DNA from: Holophagales bacterium | GTDB lineage: Bacteria; Acidobacteriota; Thermoanaerobaculia; Multivoradales; Multivoraceae | Direction: 5' to 3' | Length of the DNA: 64,000 bases | Assembly (NCBI GenBank): GCA_009836625.1 | Contig: VXVC01000007.1 | Location: 371,707 to 435,706, forward strand | The notes under the pieces: generated by a model | Told to the model about the DNA's origin: nothing | What the model saw: the letters and a program-made list of their open reading frames with translations, nothing else | The model's database searches: none | Position numbers and translations under genes: made by a program | Part shown: in pieces, positions 52,419-61,154 of the stretch | How positions within the stretch are numbered: position 1 is the first letter of the stretch | Layout of the letters: the number at the start of each line of letters is the position of its first letter

Positions 52419-52825
52419 CACGCCATGCGGTAGAGCATCCAGTAGACGACGACCCCGGTCACCGACACGTAAAGCCAGATCGGCAGAGTGACGCGGGCGA
52501 TCTTCCGGTGCCGCTCGTACCGGCCCCGAAGGCCCAGAACGACAGTGACGATCGCCAGAAACGGCACGGCCGCCGCCAGCACCGTATGGGTCAGCAGGAT
52601 GCCGAGATAGACCGTCCGCACGGTCCCCTCGCCCTCGAAGTGAACCGAGCCGACCTGGTAGTGGTAGTAGAGATAGGAGATCAGGAACGCTGCGGAGCAT
52701 CCCAACGCGGACAGCATGACCTGCTTGTGCCGCTCCCGGTTGCCGCGCCGGATCAGCACGTAGCCGATGACCAGCAGCGTCGCCGCGGTGGCGTTCAGAA
52801 TCGCGTTGAGCGTGGGCAGGTGCAT
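52415..52825 (-). CDS. DUF420-family membrane protein
   Basis: 136 residues, four predicted transmembrane helices: about 6-23, 36-55, 72-95 and 113-132. The opening LPTLNAILNATAATLLVIGYVLIRRG and the HKQVMLSALGCSAAFLISYLYYHYQVG block are characteristic of DUF420 (YozB) proteins. Some members (CtaM) assist heme-copper oxidase maturation, but no oxidase gene is in this window. It leads the operon with the VWFA/GWxTD gene and the 224-residue secreted protein. Confidence 0.88.
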   Translation of the reverse strand: MHLPTLNAILNATAATLLVIGYVLIRRGNRERHKQVMLSALGCSAAFLISYLYYHYQVGSVHFEGEGTVRTVYLGILLTHTVLAAAVPFLAIVTVVLGLRGRYERHRKIARVTLPIWLYVSVTGVVVYWMLYRMAW

Positions 52826-52834
52826 CGGGCATGA

Positions 52835-52842
52835 AGCTTAGC
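52835..52842 (-). promoter_or_regulatory. Candidate -10 element for the DUF420 operon
   Basis: On the minus strand GCTAAGCT (TAAGCT) ends nine bases before the ATG at 52825. The surrounding GAAGCTTAGCCCGG (plus strand) is identical to the element upstream of the GlmS-like gene at 13589-13602. Confidence 0.4.
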
Positions 52843-52868
52843 CCGGTGGATGCACAGGTTGTGCCGAC

Positions 52869-53945
52869 TCAGCGCTGCACAGCACGGCGCTCCCGCCAGT
52901 ACCGGACCTGCCAGCGGGCGACGTTCCGGTTGTGCTCGGCGAGGGTCTCCGCGAAGACGTGGGTGCCGTCGTTCCTGCTCACGAAGTAGAGGTAGGGCGC
53001 CTCCGCAGGAGCCGCCGCGGCGCGCAGGCTGTGCTCGCCGGGCGAACAGATCGGACCCGGCGGCAGGCCGGGATGGACGTAGGTGTTGTAGGGCGAATCG
53101 AGTTCGAGATCACGGCGGCGCAGGTTGCCATCCCAGGTGCCGGCCAGCTTCAGCGCGTAGATGATCGTCGGATCGGCGTAGAGGCCGATGCCGCGCTCCA
53201 GCCGGTTGTGGAAGACGGCCGAGACCAGGGGGCGCTCCTCGATCGCGCCCGCTTCCTTCTCGACGATGCTCGCCAGCGTCACGAGGCCCCGCAGATCCAG
53301 ACTGTGGCCGCTCGCGGCGTCCAGGTGATCCTCGACGCGGCGCCGGAAGTTGCTCACCATCGCCTCCACGATCTCACCTTCGCCGGTACCTCGCGGGAAG
53401 GCGTAGGTGTCCGGGAAGAGGTAACCCTCCAGAGACTCGGCCGCGGGGTCCAGGTCGGCGATGAGCCCCGGCGAGGACATCGCTTCAAGAAACGCGTCCA
53501 GTTCGCCGAAGCCGTCGCCGGCGAGGCTCTCCGCGGTTTCCAGCAGGGTCAGGCCTTCGATCACCGTCACCGGGTACGTCACCACCTCACCGCGGATCAC
53601 CCGGTCGAGCGCCTCAACCGGGCTCATCGGTTGCTCGAAGCGGTACTCTCCGGCCTGCAGCGTCTCACCGGAACGCCGATAGTCGAGATGGAGCCGGGCC
53701 AGCAGGGGATCGCCGACGACGTTCGCGGCGGCCAGCTGGTCGAGGATGGCGGTCATCGGCGCGCCGCGCTCGATCGTGAGTTCGATCGTCTCCGTTCCCC
53801 GCGGCCGTTCGAGTTCCCGCTCCGCCCAGGAGACAACGCCAGCCGCGGCGGCGGCGAGGGCCGCCAGCATCGCGACGGCGCCCACCGCGAGCCATGGCAG
53901 CAGACGCCGTCTGCGGCGACGTCGCGGCGGCGTCCTCCGCTTCAT
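52869..53945 (-). CDS. mltG: MltG, endolytic murein transglycosylase
   Basis: 358 residues. Inner-membrane lytic transglycosylase that cuts nascent glycan strands. An Arg-rich cytoplasmic start precedes a transmembrane helix (about 14-36), then LysM-like (ETIELTIERGAPMTAILDQL) and YceG domains. The catalytic Glu is in TLASIVEKEAGAIEERPLVSAVFHNRL; LYADPTIIYAL, SPYNTYVHPGLPPGPICSPG and FVSRNDGTHVFAETLAEH are signature strands. ATG 53945 overlaps the ruvX stop as ATGA. Confidence 0.95.
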   Translation of the reverse strand: MKRRTPPRRRRRRRLLPWLAVGAVAMLAALAAAAAGVVSWAERELERPRGTETIELTIERGAPMTAILDQLAAANVVGDPLLARLHLDYRRSGETLQAGEYRFEQPMSPVEALDRVIRGEVVTYPVTVIEGLTLLETAESLAGDGFGELDAFLEAMSSPGLIADLDPAAESLEGYLFPDTYAFPRGTGEGEIVEAMVSNFRRRVEDHLDAASGHSLDLRGLVTLASIVEKEAGAIEERPLVSAVFHNRLERGIGLYADPTIIYALKLAGTWDGNLRRRDLELDSPYNTYVHPGLPPGPICSPGEHSLRAAAAPAEAPYLYFVSRNDGTHVFAETLAEHNRNVARWQVRYWRERRAVQR

Positions 53946-54355
53946 CCGGTCTCCCGGCCGAGTTCCTCCTCGAGGAGGATCTGCGCCGCCACGGCGTCAA
54001 CCCGCTCCGGGTGCCGTCGCGGATCGACACCCGCCGCGCGCAGCCGGCGCTCCGCCTCCACGGAGGTCAGGGCCTCATTCACGGTTCGCACCGGCAGATC
54101 GCAGGCCTTACCCAGCTTCTGAGCGAAGGCGCGGGCGCGTTCGGCCGCCGGCCCGACGGAGCCGTCCAGCCCCCGCGGCTCGCCGACCACCAGCACCTCG
54201 GCTTCGGAGTCGGCCGCCAGCGCCCTGAGTTCGGCGATCACCTGCCGGTCCCCGGTGCGCCGGATCGTCGAGTGCGGCACCGCGATCCCCACGTGTGAGT
54301 CTCCGGTCGCCACCCCGACGCGTTTCTCGCCGAGATCGATGCCGAGGAAACGCAC
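53942..54355 (-). CDS. ruvX: RuvX/YqgF, putative pre-16S rRNA nuclease
   Basis: 137 residues with an RNase H-like fold. Catalytic Asp in FLGIDLGEKRVGVAT, VVGEPRGLDGSVGPAAE (in place of the usual GLPL segment), Glu in TVNEALTSVEAERRL and Asp in ERVDAVAAQILLEEEL. YqgF proteins mature the 5' end of 16S rRNA; an earlier view made them Holliday-junction resolvases. GTG start. It is co-translated with mltG and diverges from lptD. Confidence 0.92.
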   Translation of the reverse strand: MRFLGIDLGEKRVGVATGDSHVGIAVPHSTIRRTGDRQVIAELRALAADSEAEVLVVGEPRGLDGSVGPAAERARAFAQKLGKACDLPVRTVNEALTSVEAERRLRAAGVDPRRHPERVDAVAAQILLEEELGRETG

Positions 54356-54430
54356 AGTGCGGTCACTCTGAAACGGGCCAGCGGGACTGTCAACCGACCG
54401 GGACCGACGTCTGGAGTTGGCCCGTCAATT

Positions 54431-54438
54431 GCTAGCAT
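54431..54438 (+). promoter_or_regulatory. Candidate -10 element for lptD
   Basis: GCTAGCAT contains TAGCAT. Its last two bases are the first two of an ATG (54437), which is therefore unlikely to be the real start. The next in-frame ATG (54446) is seven bases beyond the hexamer, the spacing expected of a leaderless transcript. Confidence 0.45.
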
Positions 54439-54445
54439 GACCACC

Positions 54446-56794
54446 ATGCACCTCGCTGTCGCGCTGGCGCTGACCCTGGCGCTGGCGGCCGCCGCGACGG
54501 CCCAGGAGCCTGAAACCGCCGAGGCGACCCCGGAGGACGCAACGGCAGCGGTCGAAGAACCCGCCCCCGACGCAGCGGGAGCCGTGGAGGAGGAAGCCGC
54601 GGATACCGGCCCGCCACCGCCTCCGGGCGCCAACACCTTCAGTTTCGCGGTCGAGGACGAGTCCGGCCCCGGACAGGTGGAAGGCTGGGCCGGCGCCATG
54701 GAGGGAACCTTCGAGGAGCAACACACACTGTCGAACGGATTCTGGATCCGGCTCCGCGACTACCAGGTCTCCGGCGACCGGGCGGTGTACGACCACGCGA
54801 ACGAACGCTTCGAGGCCGAGGGGCCGGTTGTCCTGATGCGAGGCAACGAAGTGCTGCGGGGTTCGCGACTCGAGTTCGACGTGGCGGCCGAAACGGCCTC
54901 GATCTTCGACGCGGACGGGAACATAGGCGCCGACTACTTCTTCACCGGCGCGGCGGTCCACATGCTGAGCGAGGACCGCTTCACGATTCTCGACGCCCAG
55001 TTCACCGCCTGCGAAGTCGAGGAGGACGGCCGGGCGCCGGACTGGAGCTTCCGCGCGAAGCGGGTCGACGTGAACGCCAACGGCTACGCGAAGACCCGCG
55101 GCGTCTCCTTCCGGACCAGGAAGGTGCCGCTCGTCTATCTGCCCTACATGCTGTGGCCGGTCCAGAGCTCCAGGGTGAGCGGCTTCCTGACGCCCAAGCC
55201 CGGCTTCTCCACTCGCCGTGGCCCGTCGCTCGGTCTCGCCTACTACTGGGCGATCAACCGGAGCTACGACGCCACCTTCAACGTGGACCTCTACGCGGGC
55301 GCCCCGAGCGGCAGCACCCAGGCCTTCTCCACGGAGCCCTTCTGGGGCCTGGGCACCGAGTTCCGCTACCGGCCCACCGAAGGGACGGCGGGCGAGTTCG
55401 ACGGCTACCTGATCGACGACACGGAGCGCGGCGAGCGCCGCTGGCGCATGCGCTGGAACCATCAGTCGCGGGATCTGCCCGGAGGCTTCCGCGGGGTCAT
55501 CCGCTTCGAGGACGTGTCCGACTTCGAGTTCTTCCGCGACTTCGAACGCCGGGTCGACCGCAACAGCCTGCGCCAGCTCTACTCGACGGCCTTCGTCAGC
55601 CGCAATTGGGGCAACCAGTCGCTCAACGTCCAGCTCGACCAGCGCAAGACGTTCATCTCGGCTAGCCGCGAGATCCAGCTCCGCCAGCTTCCCGAGATCG
55701 AGTACAAGCTGCGCTCCACCCGCCTGGGAAGGTCGCCACTCTACTTTCAGGTGAAGAGCTCGCTCCACTACCTCGACACGAACCGGTCAGCGCGACGCAT
55801 CGGCCGCTACGGACGCGCCCATCTCGAGCCGGAGATCAGCGTCCCGATTCCGCTGGCGAGCTGGTTCTCCCTTTCGCTCACGGCCGGTGGTCACCTCACC
55901 TGGTACGAAGACAGCCTGATCACCGCCCAGGAACGGCGGGAAACGATGACGACGACGGACTTTCGGGGCCAGGATCTGATGCGGCTCGTTCCGACCGCTC
56001 GCGCGGAGATCGTCGGCCCCGGCTTTTCGCGCATCTTCGAGCTTGGCGAAGGGGGCCGCTTCTCCAGGCTCAAGCACGTCATCGAGCCGCGGATCGCTTA
56101 CGGCTACTTCAGCGACTTCGACGAGCGCCTGCGGATCCCGCTGTTCGACGAGATCGACAACCTCCGCGGCCGCAACGTCGCCCGCGTCAGTCTCTACAAC
56201 CGTCTGCTGGCCAAACCCGCCGATCCCGAGCAGGGCGGCGCCTTCGAGATCCTGTCGGTCCAGTTCTTCCGGGATTTTTCGCTAGACAGCGAGAAGGCCC
56301 TGCTGCGCTCCGCGGATCGCTCGCTCACGAGCCCGAACGGCCCGATCGGAGCCCTTCTCCGGTTCAATCCGTCCCGCCGTACGGGCCTCCGCTTCGACGC
56401 GCTCTACGACACGCTCTTCTCTCGGGTTTCCTCCACCGGCGTCTCCGCGACGCTGGGCGTTGGCGCAACCGGTTCGGTCGGCCTGCGCTGGGCGGTCCGC
56501 CGCAACGCGGAACTCGACCGGACGCGCCGCCACCATGTCCAGGTTTCGACCGGTCTCGACCTGATCCCGAACAAGCTGCGGGTGAACAGCATGCTGAGCT
56601 ACGACATCGAACGGAAGATCCTTCAGATCCAGCGTCATGTCGTCGACTTCAGGGCCTGCTGTTACGGCCTGCGTTTCGAGGTGGCCGATTTCCGCACGGC
56701 GCTCCGCCGCGACACCCAGTACCGGCTACTCGTCACGCTGAAGAGCGTCGGCGCTTTCTTCGACATCACCGGCGGCCAGAGCGAGGCGCTGTGA
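54446..56794 (+). CDS. lptD: LptD, LPS-assembly outer-membrane protein
   Basis: About 782 residues. Outer-membrane beta-barrel that inserts LPS with LptE. Signal peptide MHLAVALALTLALAAAATAQ, an acidic Ala/Glu/Pro linker, then the OstA/LptA-like beta-jellyroll (about 75-200; DRAVYDHANERFEAEGPVVLM) and the barrel. The conserved YLPYMLWPV turn and PKPGFSTRRGPSLGLAYYWAIN are LptD signatures. CCY near the C-terminus could be part of the disulfide set. The start at 54446 is preferred over 54437 because a -10-like hexamer overlaps the latter. The stop overlaps the rfbD GTG as GTGA. Confidence 0.92.
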   Translation: MHLAVALALTLALAAAATAQEPETAEATPEDATAAVEEPAPDAAGAVEEEAADTGPPPPPGANTFSFAVEDESGPGQVEGWAGAMEGTFEEQHTLSNGFWIRLRDYQVSGDRAVYDHANERFEAEGPVVLMRGNEVLRGSRLEFDVAAETASIFDADGNIGADYFFTGAAVHMLSEDRFTILDAQFTACEVEEDGRAPDWSFRAKRVDVNANGYAKTRGVSFRTRKVPLVYLPYMLWPVQSSRVSGFLTPKPGFSTRRGPSLGLAYYWAINRSYDATFNVDLYAGAPSGSTQAFSTEPFWGLGTEFRYRPTEGTAGEFDGYLIDDTERGERRWRMRWNHQSRDLPGGFRGVIRFEDVSDFEFFRDFERRVDRNSLRQLYSTAFVSRNWGNQSLNVQLDQRKTFISASREIQLRQLPEIEYKLRSTRLGRSPLYFQVKSSLHYLDTNRSARRIGRYGRAHLEPEISVPIPLASWFSLSLTAGGHLTWYEDSLITAQERRETMTTTDFRGQDLMRLVPTARAEIVGPGFSRIFELGEGGRFSRLKHVIEPRIAYGYFSDFDERLRIPLFDEIDNLRGRNVARVSLYNRLLAKPADPEQGGAFEILSVQFFRDFSLDSEKALLRSADRSLTSPNGPIGALLRFNPSRRTGLRFDALYDTLFSRVSSTGVSATLGVGATGSVGLRWAVRRNAELDRTRRHHVQVSTGLDLIPNKLRVNSMLSYDIERKILQIQRHVVDFRACCYGLRFEVADFRTALRRDTQYRLLVTLKSVGAFFDITGGQSEAL

Positions 56795-57669
56795 CCGCGG
56801 ACTCCCCCGGCGCCGGCGCCAGGGCCGTGGTGGTCGGCGCGTCGGGGCAACTTGGACGGGAGGTCGCCGACGAACTCCGCCGGCGCGGCGTCGAGGTGCT
56901 CGCCGCCGACCGCCGGCGCGCGGACCTCACCGACACCAAGGCGACCGCCGCGCTCGCCGGCCGGTTCGACGCCGACGCCGTCTACAACTGCGCCGCCTAC
57001 ACCGACGTCGACGGCTGCGAGAGCGAACCGGAGGCCGCCCTGGAGACCAATGGCAGGGCCCCCGCGCGGCTGGCGACTGCCCTGCCGGGCCATTGCCGCC
57101 TGATCCACGTCTCGACCGACTATGTCTTCGACGGCCGCGGCCGGCGGCCGTACCGTGAAGAGGACGCGACCGCGCCCGCCACCGTGTACGGACGCTCGAA
57201 GCTCGCCGCCGAGCAGGCCGTGGCCGATGCGGGAGGGCTGGTGGTCCGCACGAGTTGGGTGTTTGGGCCGGAGGGCAGGAACTTCGTCTCCGCGATCGCC
57301 GACCGGCTCGGCCGCGGGGAGACGCTCCGCGTCGTCTCCGACCAGGTCGGTTGCCCGACCTACGCGCCCTACCTCGCCCGCGCCCTCGTCGACCTCCACG
57401 CGGCCGCCGCCGCGGGCATCGTCCACTATTGCAACTCACCCGCCACTTCCTGGCACGGTTTCGCGGTCGCCATCGTCGCGGCCCTCGGCCTGAACGCCGA
57501 GGTGGAGCCGATCGCGACCGCCGACCTGCCCCGTCCCGCGGTCCGGCCGGCGTACTCGGTGCTCGACACGGAGCGCTTCGAGTCCTTCACCAACCGGCGA
57601 GTCGAAGAGTGGCGACCCGGCCTGGACGACTACTTTGCGCGGCTGGGACAGGGCAAGGCGGAAGCGTGA
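56791..57669 (+). CDS. rfbD: dTDP-4-dehydrorhamnose reductase
   Basis: 292-residue SDR. It reduces dTDP-4-keto-L-rhamnose to dTDP-L-rhamnose. Rossmann loop VVVGASGQLGREVA, YNCAAYTDVDGCESEPE, the catalytic Tyr/Lys in VYGRSKLAAEQ, the RTSWVFGPEGRNFV segment and DQVGCPTYAPYLA substrate region are all typical of RfbD/RmlD. The remaining rhamnose genes (rfbA, B, C) are not in the window. GTG start overlaps the lptD stop; co-translation with lptD ties O-antigen sugar supply to LPS export. Confidence 0.93.
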   Translation: MTADSPGAGARAVVVGASGQLGREVADELRRRGVEVLAADRRRADLTDTKATAALAGRFDADAVYNCAAYTDVDGCESEPEAALETNGRAPARLATALPGHCRLIHVSTDYVFDGRGRRPYREEDATAPATVYGRSKLAAEQAVADAGGLVVRTSWVFGPEGRNFVSAIADRLGRGETLRVVSDQVGCPTYAPYLARALVDLHAAAAAGIVHYCNSPATSWHGFAVAIVAALGLNAEVEPIATADLPRPAVRPAYSVLDTERFESFTNRRVEEWRPGLDDYFARLGQGKAEA

Positions 57670-58607
57670 CGCGCGTCCTCGTCACCGGCGCCGAGGGGTT
57701 CGTCGGCGGCCGCCTGGTGCCGCGACTGGTCGCACGGGGAGCCACCGTCATCGCCTGCCATGCGCCGGGGATGGTCGCCGGCAGCGACGACACCACTGGC
57801 GCTCGAGCCCCCGTCGAACACATCGCCCTCAACATCCGCGATCGCGACGCGGTCGAAAGCGTCTTCCGGGATGCGGCGCCGGATGCGGTCGTCCACCTCG
57901 CCGGACTGGCCGACGTCGCAGACTCCTGGCGACGAATCGACGACTACTACCGCGTCAACGTCGAAGGCACCGAGCACGTCGCCCGCGCGGCGGGCACTTT
58001 GTCCGATTCGTGCCGGCTGGTCGTCGCCTCGAGCGCCGAGGTCTACGGGGCGGTGCCGGAAGCGGAACTGCCGGTGCGCGAGGACCGCGGCCTGGAACCG
58101 GGCTCGCCGTACGCCCTGACCAAGGCCGCGGTCGAACGGCTGAGCCTTCCCCTGGGCGCCGTCGTTGTCCGTTCCTTCAACCTGATAGGGCCCGGACAGG
58201 GCGCCAACTTCGCGCTCCCCTCGTTCGCAACCCAACTCGCGGCGATCGAAGCGGGCCGCGAGGAAGCCGTACTTCACGCCGGCAACCTGACGCCGCGCCG
58301 GGACTTCGTCCATGTCGACGACGGCGCCGACGCCTATGCGCTCCTGGTCGAGCGCGGCGAACCGGGCGGCGTCTACAACATCGCCCGGGGGGAGACGATC
58401 CGACTCGAGGCGGCACTGAGGCAACTCATCGGGATCAGCGGTCTGGAGGTCGAGATCCGGCAGGACCCCGACCTCATGAGGCCCGCCGACGTTCCCGTGA
58501 TGTGCGGTGACGCCAGCCGCCTGCGCGGCCTGGGCTGGCGCCCGAAACGCAGCTTCCAGCAGGCCCTGGAGGCGATCTGGGAGGACGCCCGGCGACGGGT
58601 CGCCTAG
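57666..58607 (+). CDS. NAD-dependent epimerase/dehydratase, GDP-6-deoxyhexose-reductase-like
   Basis: 313-residue extended SDR. VLVTGAEGFVGGRLVPRL binds NAD(P); SSAEVYG gives the catalytic Ser region and YALTKAAVERL the Tyr/Lys pair. VRSFNLIGPGQ and RRDFVHVDDGADAYALL are typical of GDP-4-dehydro-6-deoxy-mannose reductases (Rmd/GMER-like), though substrate cannot be fixed. GTG 57666 overlaps the rfbD stop as GTGA. Stop shares the palindrome CTAG with the convergent ogt stop. Confidence 0.85.
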   Translation: MTRVLVTGAEGFVGGRLVPRLVARGATVIACHAPGMVAGSDDTTGARAPVEHIALNIRDRDAVESVFRDAAPDAVVHLAGLADVADSWRRIDDYYRVNVEGTEHVARAAGTLSDSCRLVVASSAEVYGAVPEAELPVREDRGLEPGSPYALTKAAVERLSLPLGAVVVRSFNLIGPGQGANFALPSFATQLAAIEAGREEAVLHAGNLTPRRDFVHVDDGADAYALLVERGEPGGVYNIARGETIRLEAALRQLIGISGLEVEIRQDPDLMRPADVPVMCGDASRLRGLGWRPKRSFQQALEAIWEDARRRVA

Positions 58608-59182
58608 TCCTCGGCGTGCTTGCGTTCGAGGGCGAGCAGTTGCGCCTTGCGCTTCTCGCCGCCGATGTAGGAGCCAGGACCGCTCCGGCGCGGCACGACC
58701 CGGTGGCACGGAACGAGGATCGGCAACGGGTTGGCCATCAACCGGGAACGGATCAGGCGGTAGGCCCCCGCCTGGCCGGATGAGGTGGCCACGTTGCGGT
58801 AGGTGCGCGTATGTCCGTAGGGAATCCTGGCCGTCTCCTCGAAGATGCGCCGGGACAGGGCATCGATTCCCGTCCGATCGAGGTCATAGGGCAGATCAAG
58901 GTTCCGCCGCGCGCCGGCGAAGTACTCCGACAGACGGCCCAGGGCCTCGTCGGCGAAGTCGGTCGTCTCCACCGACCCCAGGGAAGTGAACAGCGCCTTC
59001 TCGGCGCCTTTCGGCGCGATGACCAGCCGCGTGATCAGCCGGCCGATGAACTCGAGCCCCAGCGAACCGAGCGGCGAGGCAACCAGCACTCGCAACGGCT
59101 CAACGGCGCGCGGCGCGGGCCAGGCGGGCGCACCGGCGCGCGACCCGGCACGGCTCGCGAGTTCATGTACCACGGAAGTCAT
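58604..59182 (-). CDS. ogt: Methylated-DNA--protein-cysteine methyltransferase
   Basis: 192 residues. Suicide enzyme that removes O6-alkyl groups from guanine. The acceptor Cys is in LPILVPCHRVVPRRSG; the Arg-finger/helix-turn-helix region reads PYGHTRTYRNVATSSGQAGAYRLI. The N-terminal RNase H-like domain starts at about residue 30; the first 28 residues are an Ala/Arg-rich extension. Ogt is a best symbol, as no Ada domain is present. A short GTAGC-ATG-GCTAC palindrome lies just upstream of the ATG. Confidence 0.94.
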   Translation of the reverse strand: MTSVVHELASRAGSRAGAPAWPAPRAVEPLRVLVASPLGSLGLEFIGRLITRLVIAPKGAEKALFTSLGSVETTDFADEALGRLSEYFAGARRNLDLPYDLDRTGIDALSRRIFEETARIPYGHTRTYRNVATSSGQAGAYRLIRSRLMANPLPILVPCHRVVPRRSGPGSYIGGEKRKAQLLALERKHAED

Positions 59183-59215
59183 GGTAGCATGGCTACTTTT
59201 CTATGTCGACGTGAA

Positions 59216-59235
59216 CCGGAGGTTCCCTTCTCCGG
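59216..59235 (-). terminator. Stem-loop after the PEGA-domain gene
   Basis: CCGGAG and CTCCGG pair (6 bp) around an eight-base loop, ten bases downstream of the PEGA gene stop in its direction of transcription. A few T residues follow farther on the minus strand only weakly. Possible terminator of the glycosyltransferase/PEGA operon. Confidence 0.3.
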
Positions 59236-59244
59236 GGAAGAAGT

Positions 59245-60177
59245 TCACTCCTCCCGGAGCACGATGCGCAGGGAAACGTCCTCTCCCTGCTCGGCTTCGA
59301 ACCCGCGCACCTCGGCTGCGTAGCCGGGACGAATCACCTCGAGCCGGTGGGCGCCTGGATCCACGATCAGGGCCGAGTGGAGGCTCGCCAGTTCCGCGCC
59401 GCTTCCCAGCAGACGGCCGTCCAGGTAGACGACGGCGTCGGCAGGCACGACCTCGACCCGCAGCCGGGCCGGCTCCCGCCGCTGGTCCTGCTCGATCGGA
59501 CGGCCGCGGTTCTCGACCCTCCACGACTCGCCTTCCGGGGCCGGCGGCGCGGCGGCCGGCTTGGGCGGCGCGGGCCGCGGCCGTTCCGCGGTCCCCGGGA
59601 CGAGATCCTCGTCGACTCGGATGACCACACCCGGCTGCACGCGGATCTGACGCTCCAGGGTCTCGTAGCCCTCCATGAAGATCGCGATCCGGTAGCTGCC
59701 GTCGCGCAACCAGAGGTAGCGCGGGAAGCCGTCGAAGCCGTCGACCCGCCCGACCAGCTCGCCGTCGATGTAGACGGAAGCCTTCTTGGGCCGGGTGTTG
59801 ATGTCGAGCGCACCCGCGTCCGCATAGCCGACGGGTCCGGAAGCCCAGCCGTAGGGTCCGTAGCCGTAGTAGTACGGCGACCAGGCGTAGGGCCAGAAGG
59901 GACCGAGGCCCCCATACCAGCCGAAGGAACCGTAGTAGGGCCGCACGTAGGTGCGGGACCGGCGGCCCTTGCGGCGGTCGCCGTCCCCGCGGCGAGCCCG
60001 ATCGCCAGCCTCGACCGCGACCGGCGCCTGAACCGCCAGGGCTTGAACGACCTGCGCCGTTCCGCCATGCCCTCCGGTGGCCGCTTCCGCGCCGCCCGCC
60101 AGCCCGAGGCCCACCAGGCCGGCCAATGACAGCGCCATCCGAACCCCGATTCCTGCCACACGTGCATTCGAACTCAC
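59245..60177 (-). CDS. Secreted PEGA-domain protein
   Basis: 310 residues. Signal segment VRMALSLAGLVGLGLAGGAEA. A Tyr/Gly/Pro-rich stretch (YYGSFGWYGGLGPFW, YYYGYGPYGW) precedes two PEGA domains: about 155-215 (INTRPKKASVYIDGELVGRVDGFD) and 240-310 (VEVVPADAVVYLDGRLLG), separated by a Pro/Ala linker. PEGA folds are beta modules of cell-surface proteins. GTG 60177 lies in GGAGGTGCATCGTG, a strong ribosome-binding site, and overlaps the upstream glycosyltransferase stop as GTGA. It may be an envelope scaffold for the glycan made by the same operon. Confidence 0.85.
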   Translation of the reverse strand: MSSNARVAGIGVRMALSLAGLVGLGLAGGAEAATGGHGGTAQVVQALAVQAPVAVEAGDRARRGDGDRRKGRRSRTYVRPYYGSFGWYGGLGPFWPYAWSPYYYGYGPYGWASGPVGYADAGALDINTRPKKASVYIDGELVGRVDGFDGFPRYLWLRDGSYRIAIFMEGYETLERQIRVQPGVVIRVDEDLVPGTAERPRPAPPKPAAAPPAPEGESWRVENRGRPIEQDQRREPARLRVEVVPADAVVYLDGRLLGSGAELASLHSALIVDPGAHRLEVIRPGYAAEVRGFEAEQGEDVSLRIVLREE

Positions 60178-61154
60178 GATGCACCTCCCCGATCCAGGCC
60201 GACGCCATCGGACCAGCCGTTCCTCAGACCTTCCAGATAGTGATATCGCATCGTCTTCTCCCACAGCCGGGGCAGTCTGACCGGGAATCCTTGCAACGTC
60301 CGCGCCAACCGCTCCTGCAGCCACTGCACGGTCCGGTCGCGAACGCCGCCGGCCGGAGGCGGCTCGCCGTCGTGGAACCCCAGGAAGGGACCGAGCTGCT
60401 CATGCCGCCGGAAGAAGACGACCGCGGAGTACCCCGCGCGGTACTGCCGTTTCGCGAACCGCTGGAGGCCCGTCGGATGGTCGTGGGCGACGCGAGCCTC
60501 TGGCCGGTACAGGAGGCGCAGACCGCGCCCGGCCAGGCGGTAGCCGGCTTCAACGTCCTCCCAGGCCGCGAACGGGAACGCCGGGTCGAAGGGCTCCGCC
60601 GCCATCGCCTCGCGGTCGATCGAGAGGTTCGACGTGTAGAAGAAGTTGAACGGCACGTCGTCCTCGTTCTCGATCAGGGCGAATCCGAACTGCAGTCCGT
60701 TCTCGTTGATGTAGTCGAGGAACGGCGTCCGCCGCATCCGCTCGTGCCAGTCGGTGCGGCCGATCACGCCAACGCAACCGCCCTCGGCGCGAATCGACCG
60801 CGCCAGGGCGTCGTGCTGGGCCCTGTGATGCGCCGCCAGCCATCCCGGTGCGGGGACGGTGTCGTCCCCGAGAAAGGCCACCCAGCGGCCGCGGGCCGCA
60901 GCGACGCCGCGGTTGCGGGCCACGGCAGGTCCCTGGTTCTCCTGATGAAGGACCAGCAACTCCGGCTCACTGCGATTCCCGCCCGCGGCGCGTTCGTCGA
61001 GCCAGGACGCGGTGTCGTCCGTGCTGCCGTCGTTGACCACGAGGACCTCGAAGGCAGGCCCGTCCTGAGCGTCCAGGGCGGCGAGAACCTCCTTCAGGGC
61101 CCCCAGACGGTTGAAGGTGGGAATGACCACGGTCCAGCCTGGTGTCCCGGTCAC
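60174..61154 (-). CDS. Family 2 glycosyltransferase
   Basis: 326 residues. GT-A fold: VVIPTFNRLGALKEVLAAL at the start, LVVNDGSTDDTASWL for UDP-sugar binding, and FLGDDTVPAPGW in the position of the DxD metal motif. WEDVEAGYRLAGRGLRLLY is the conserved ED acceptor-site block. Donor and acceptor unknown. The GTG start overlaps the stop of the next glycosyltransferase gene as GTGA. It belongs to a leftward operon of three glycosyltransferases, a coiled-coil protein and the PEGA protein, probably for surface polysaccharide. Confidence 0.9.
   Translation of the reverse strand: MTGTPGWTVVIPTFNRLGALKEVLAALDAQDGPAFEVLVVNDGSTDDTASWLDERAAGGNRSEPELLVLHQENQGPAVARNRGVAAARGRWVAFLGDDTVPAPGWLAAHHRAQHDALARSIRAEGGCVGVIGRTDWHERMRRTPFLDYINENGLQFGFALIENEDDVPFNFFYTSNLSIDREAMAAEPFDPAFPFAAWEDVEAGYRLAGRGLRLLYRPEARVAHDHPTGLQRFAKRQYRAGYSAVVFFRRHEQLGPFLGFHDGEPPPAGGVRDRTVQWLQERLARTLQGFPVRLPRLWEKTMRYHYLEGLRNGWSDGVGLDRGGAS

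Noticed and set aside
59184..59196. GTAGC-ATG-GCTAC followed by TTTT as a plus-strand terminator
   Set aside because: The stem is only five base pairs and no rightward gene ends there; the preceding gene ends at 58607 and is convergent with ogt.
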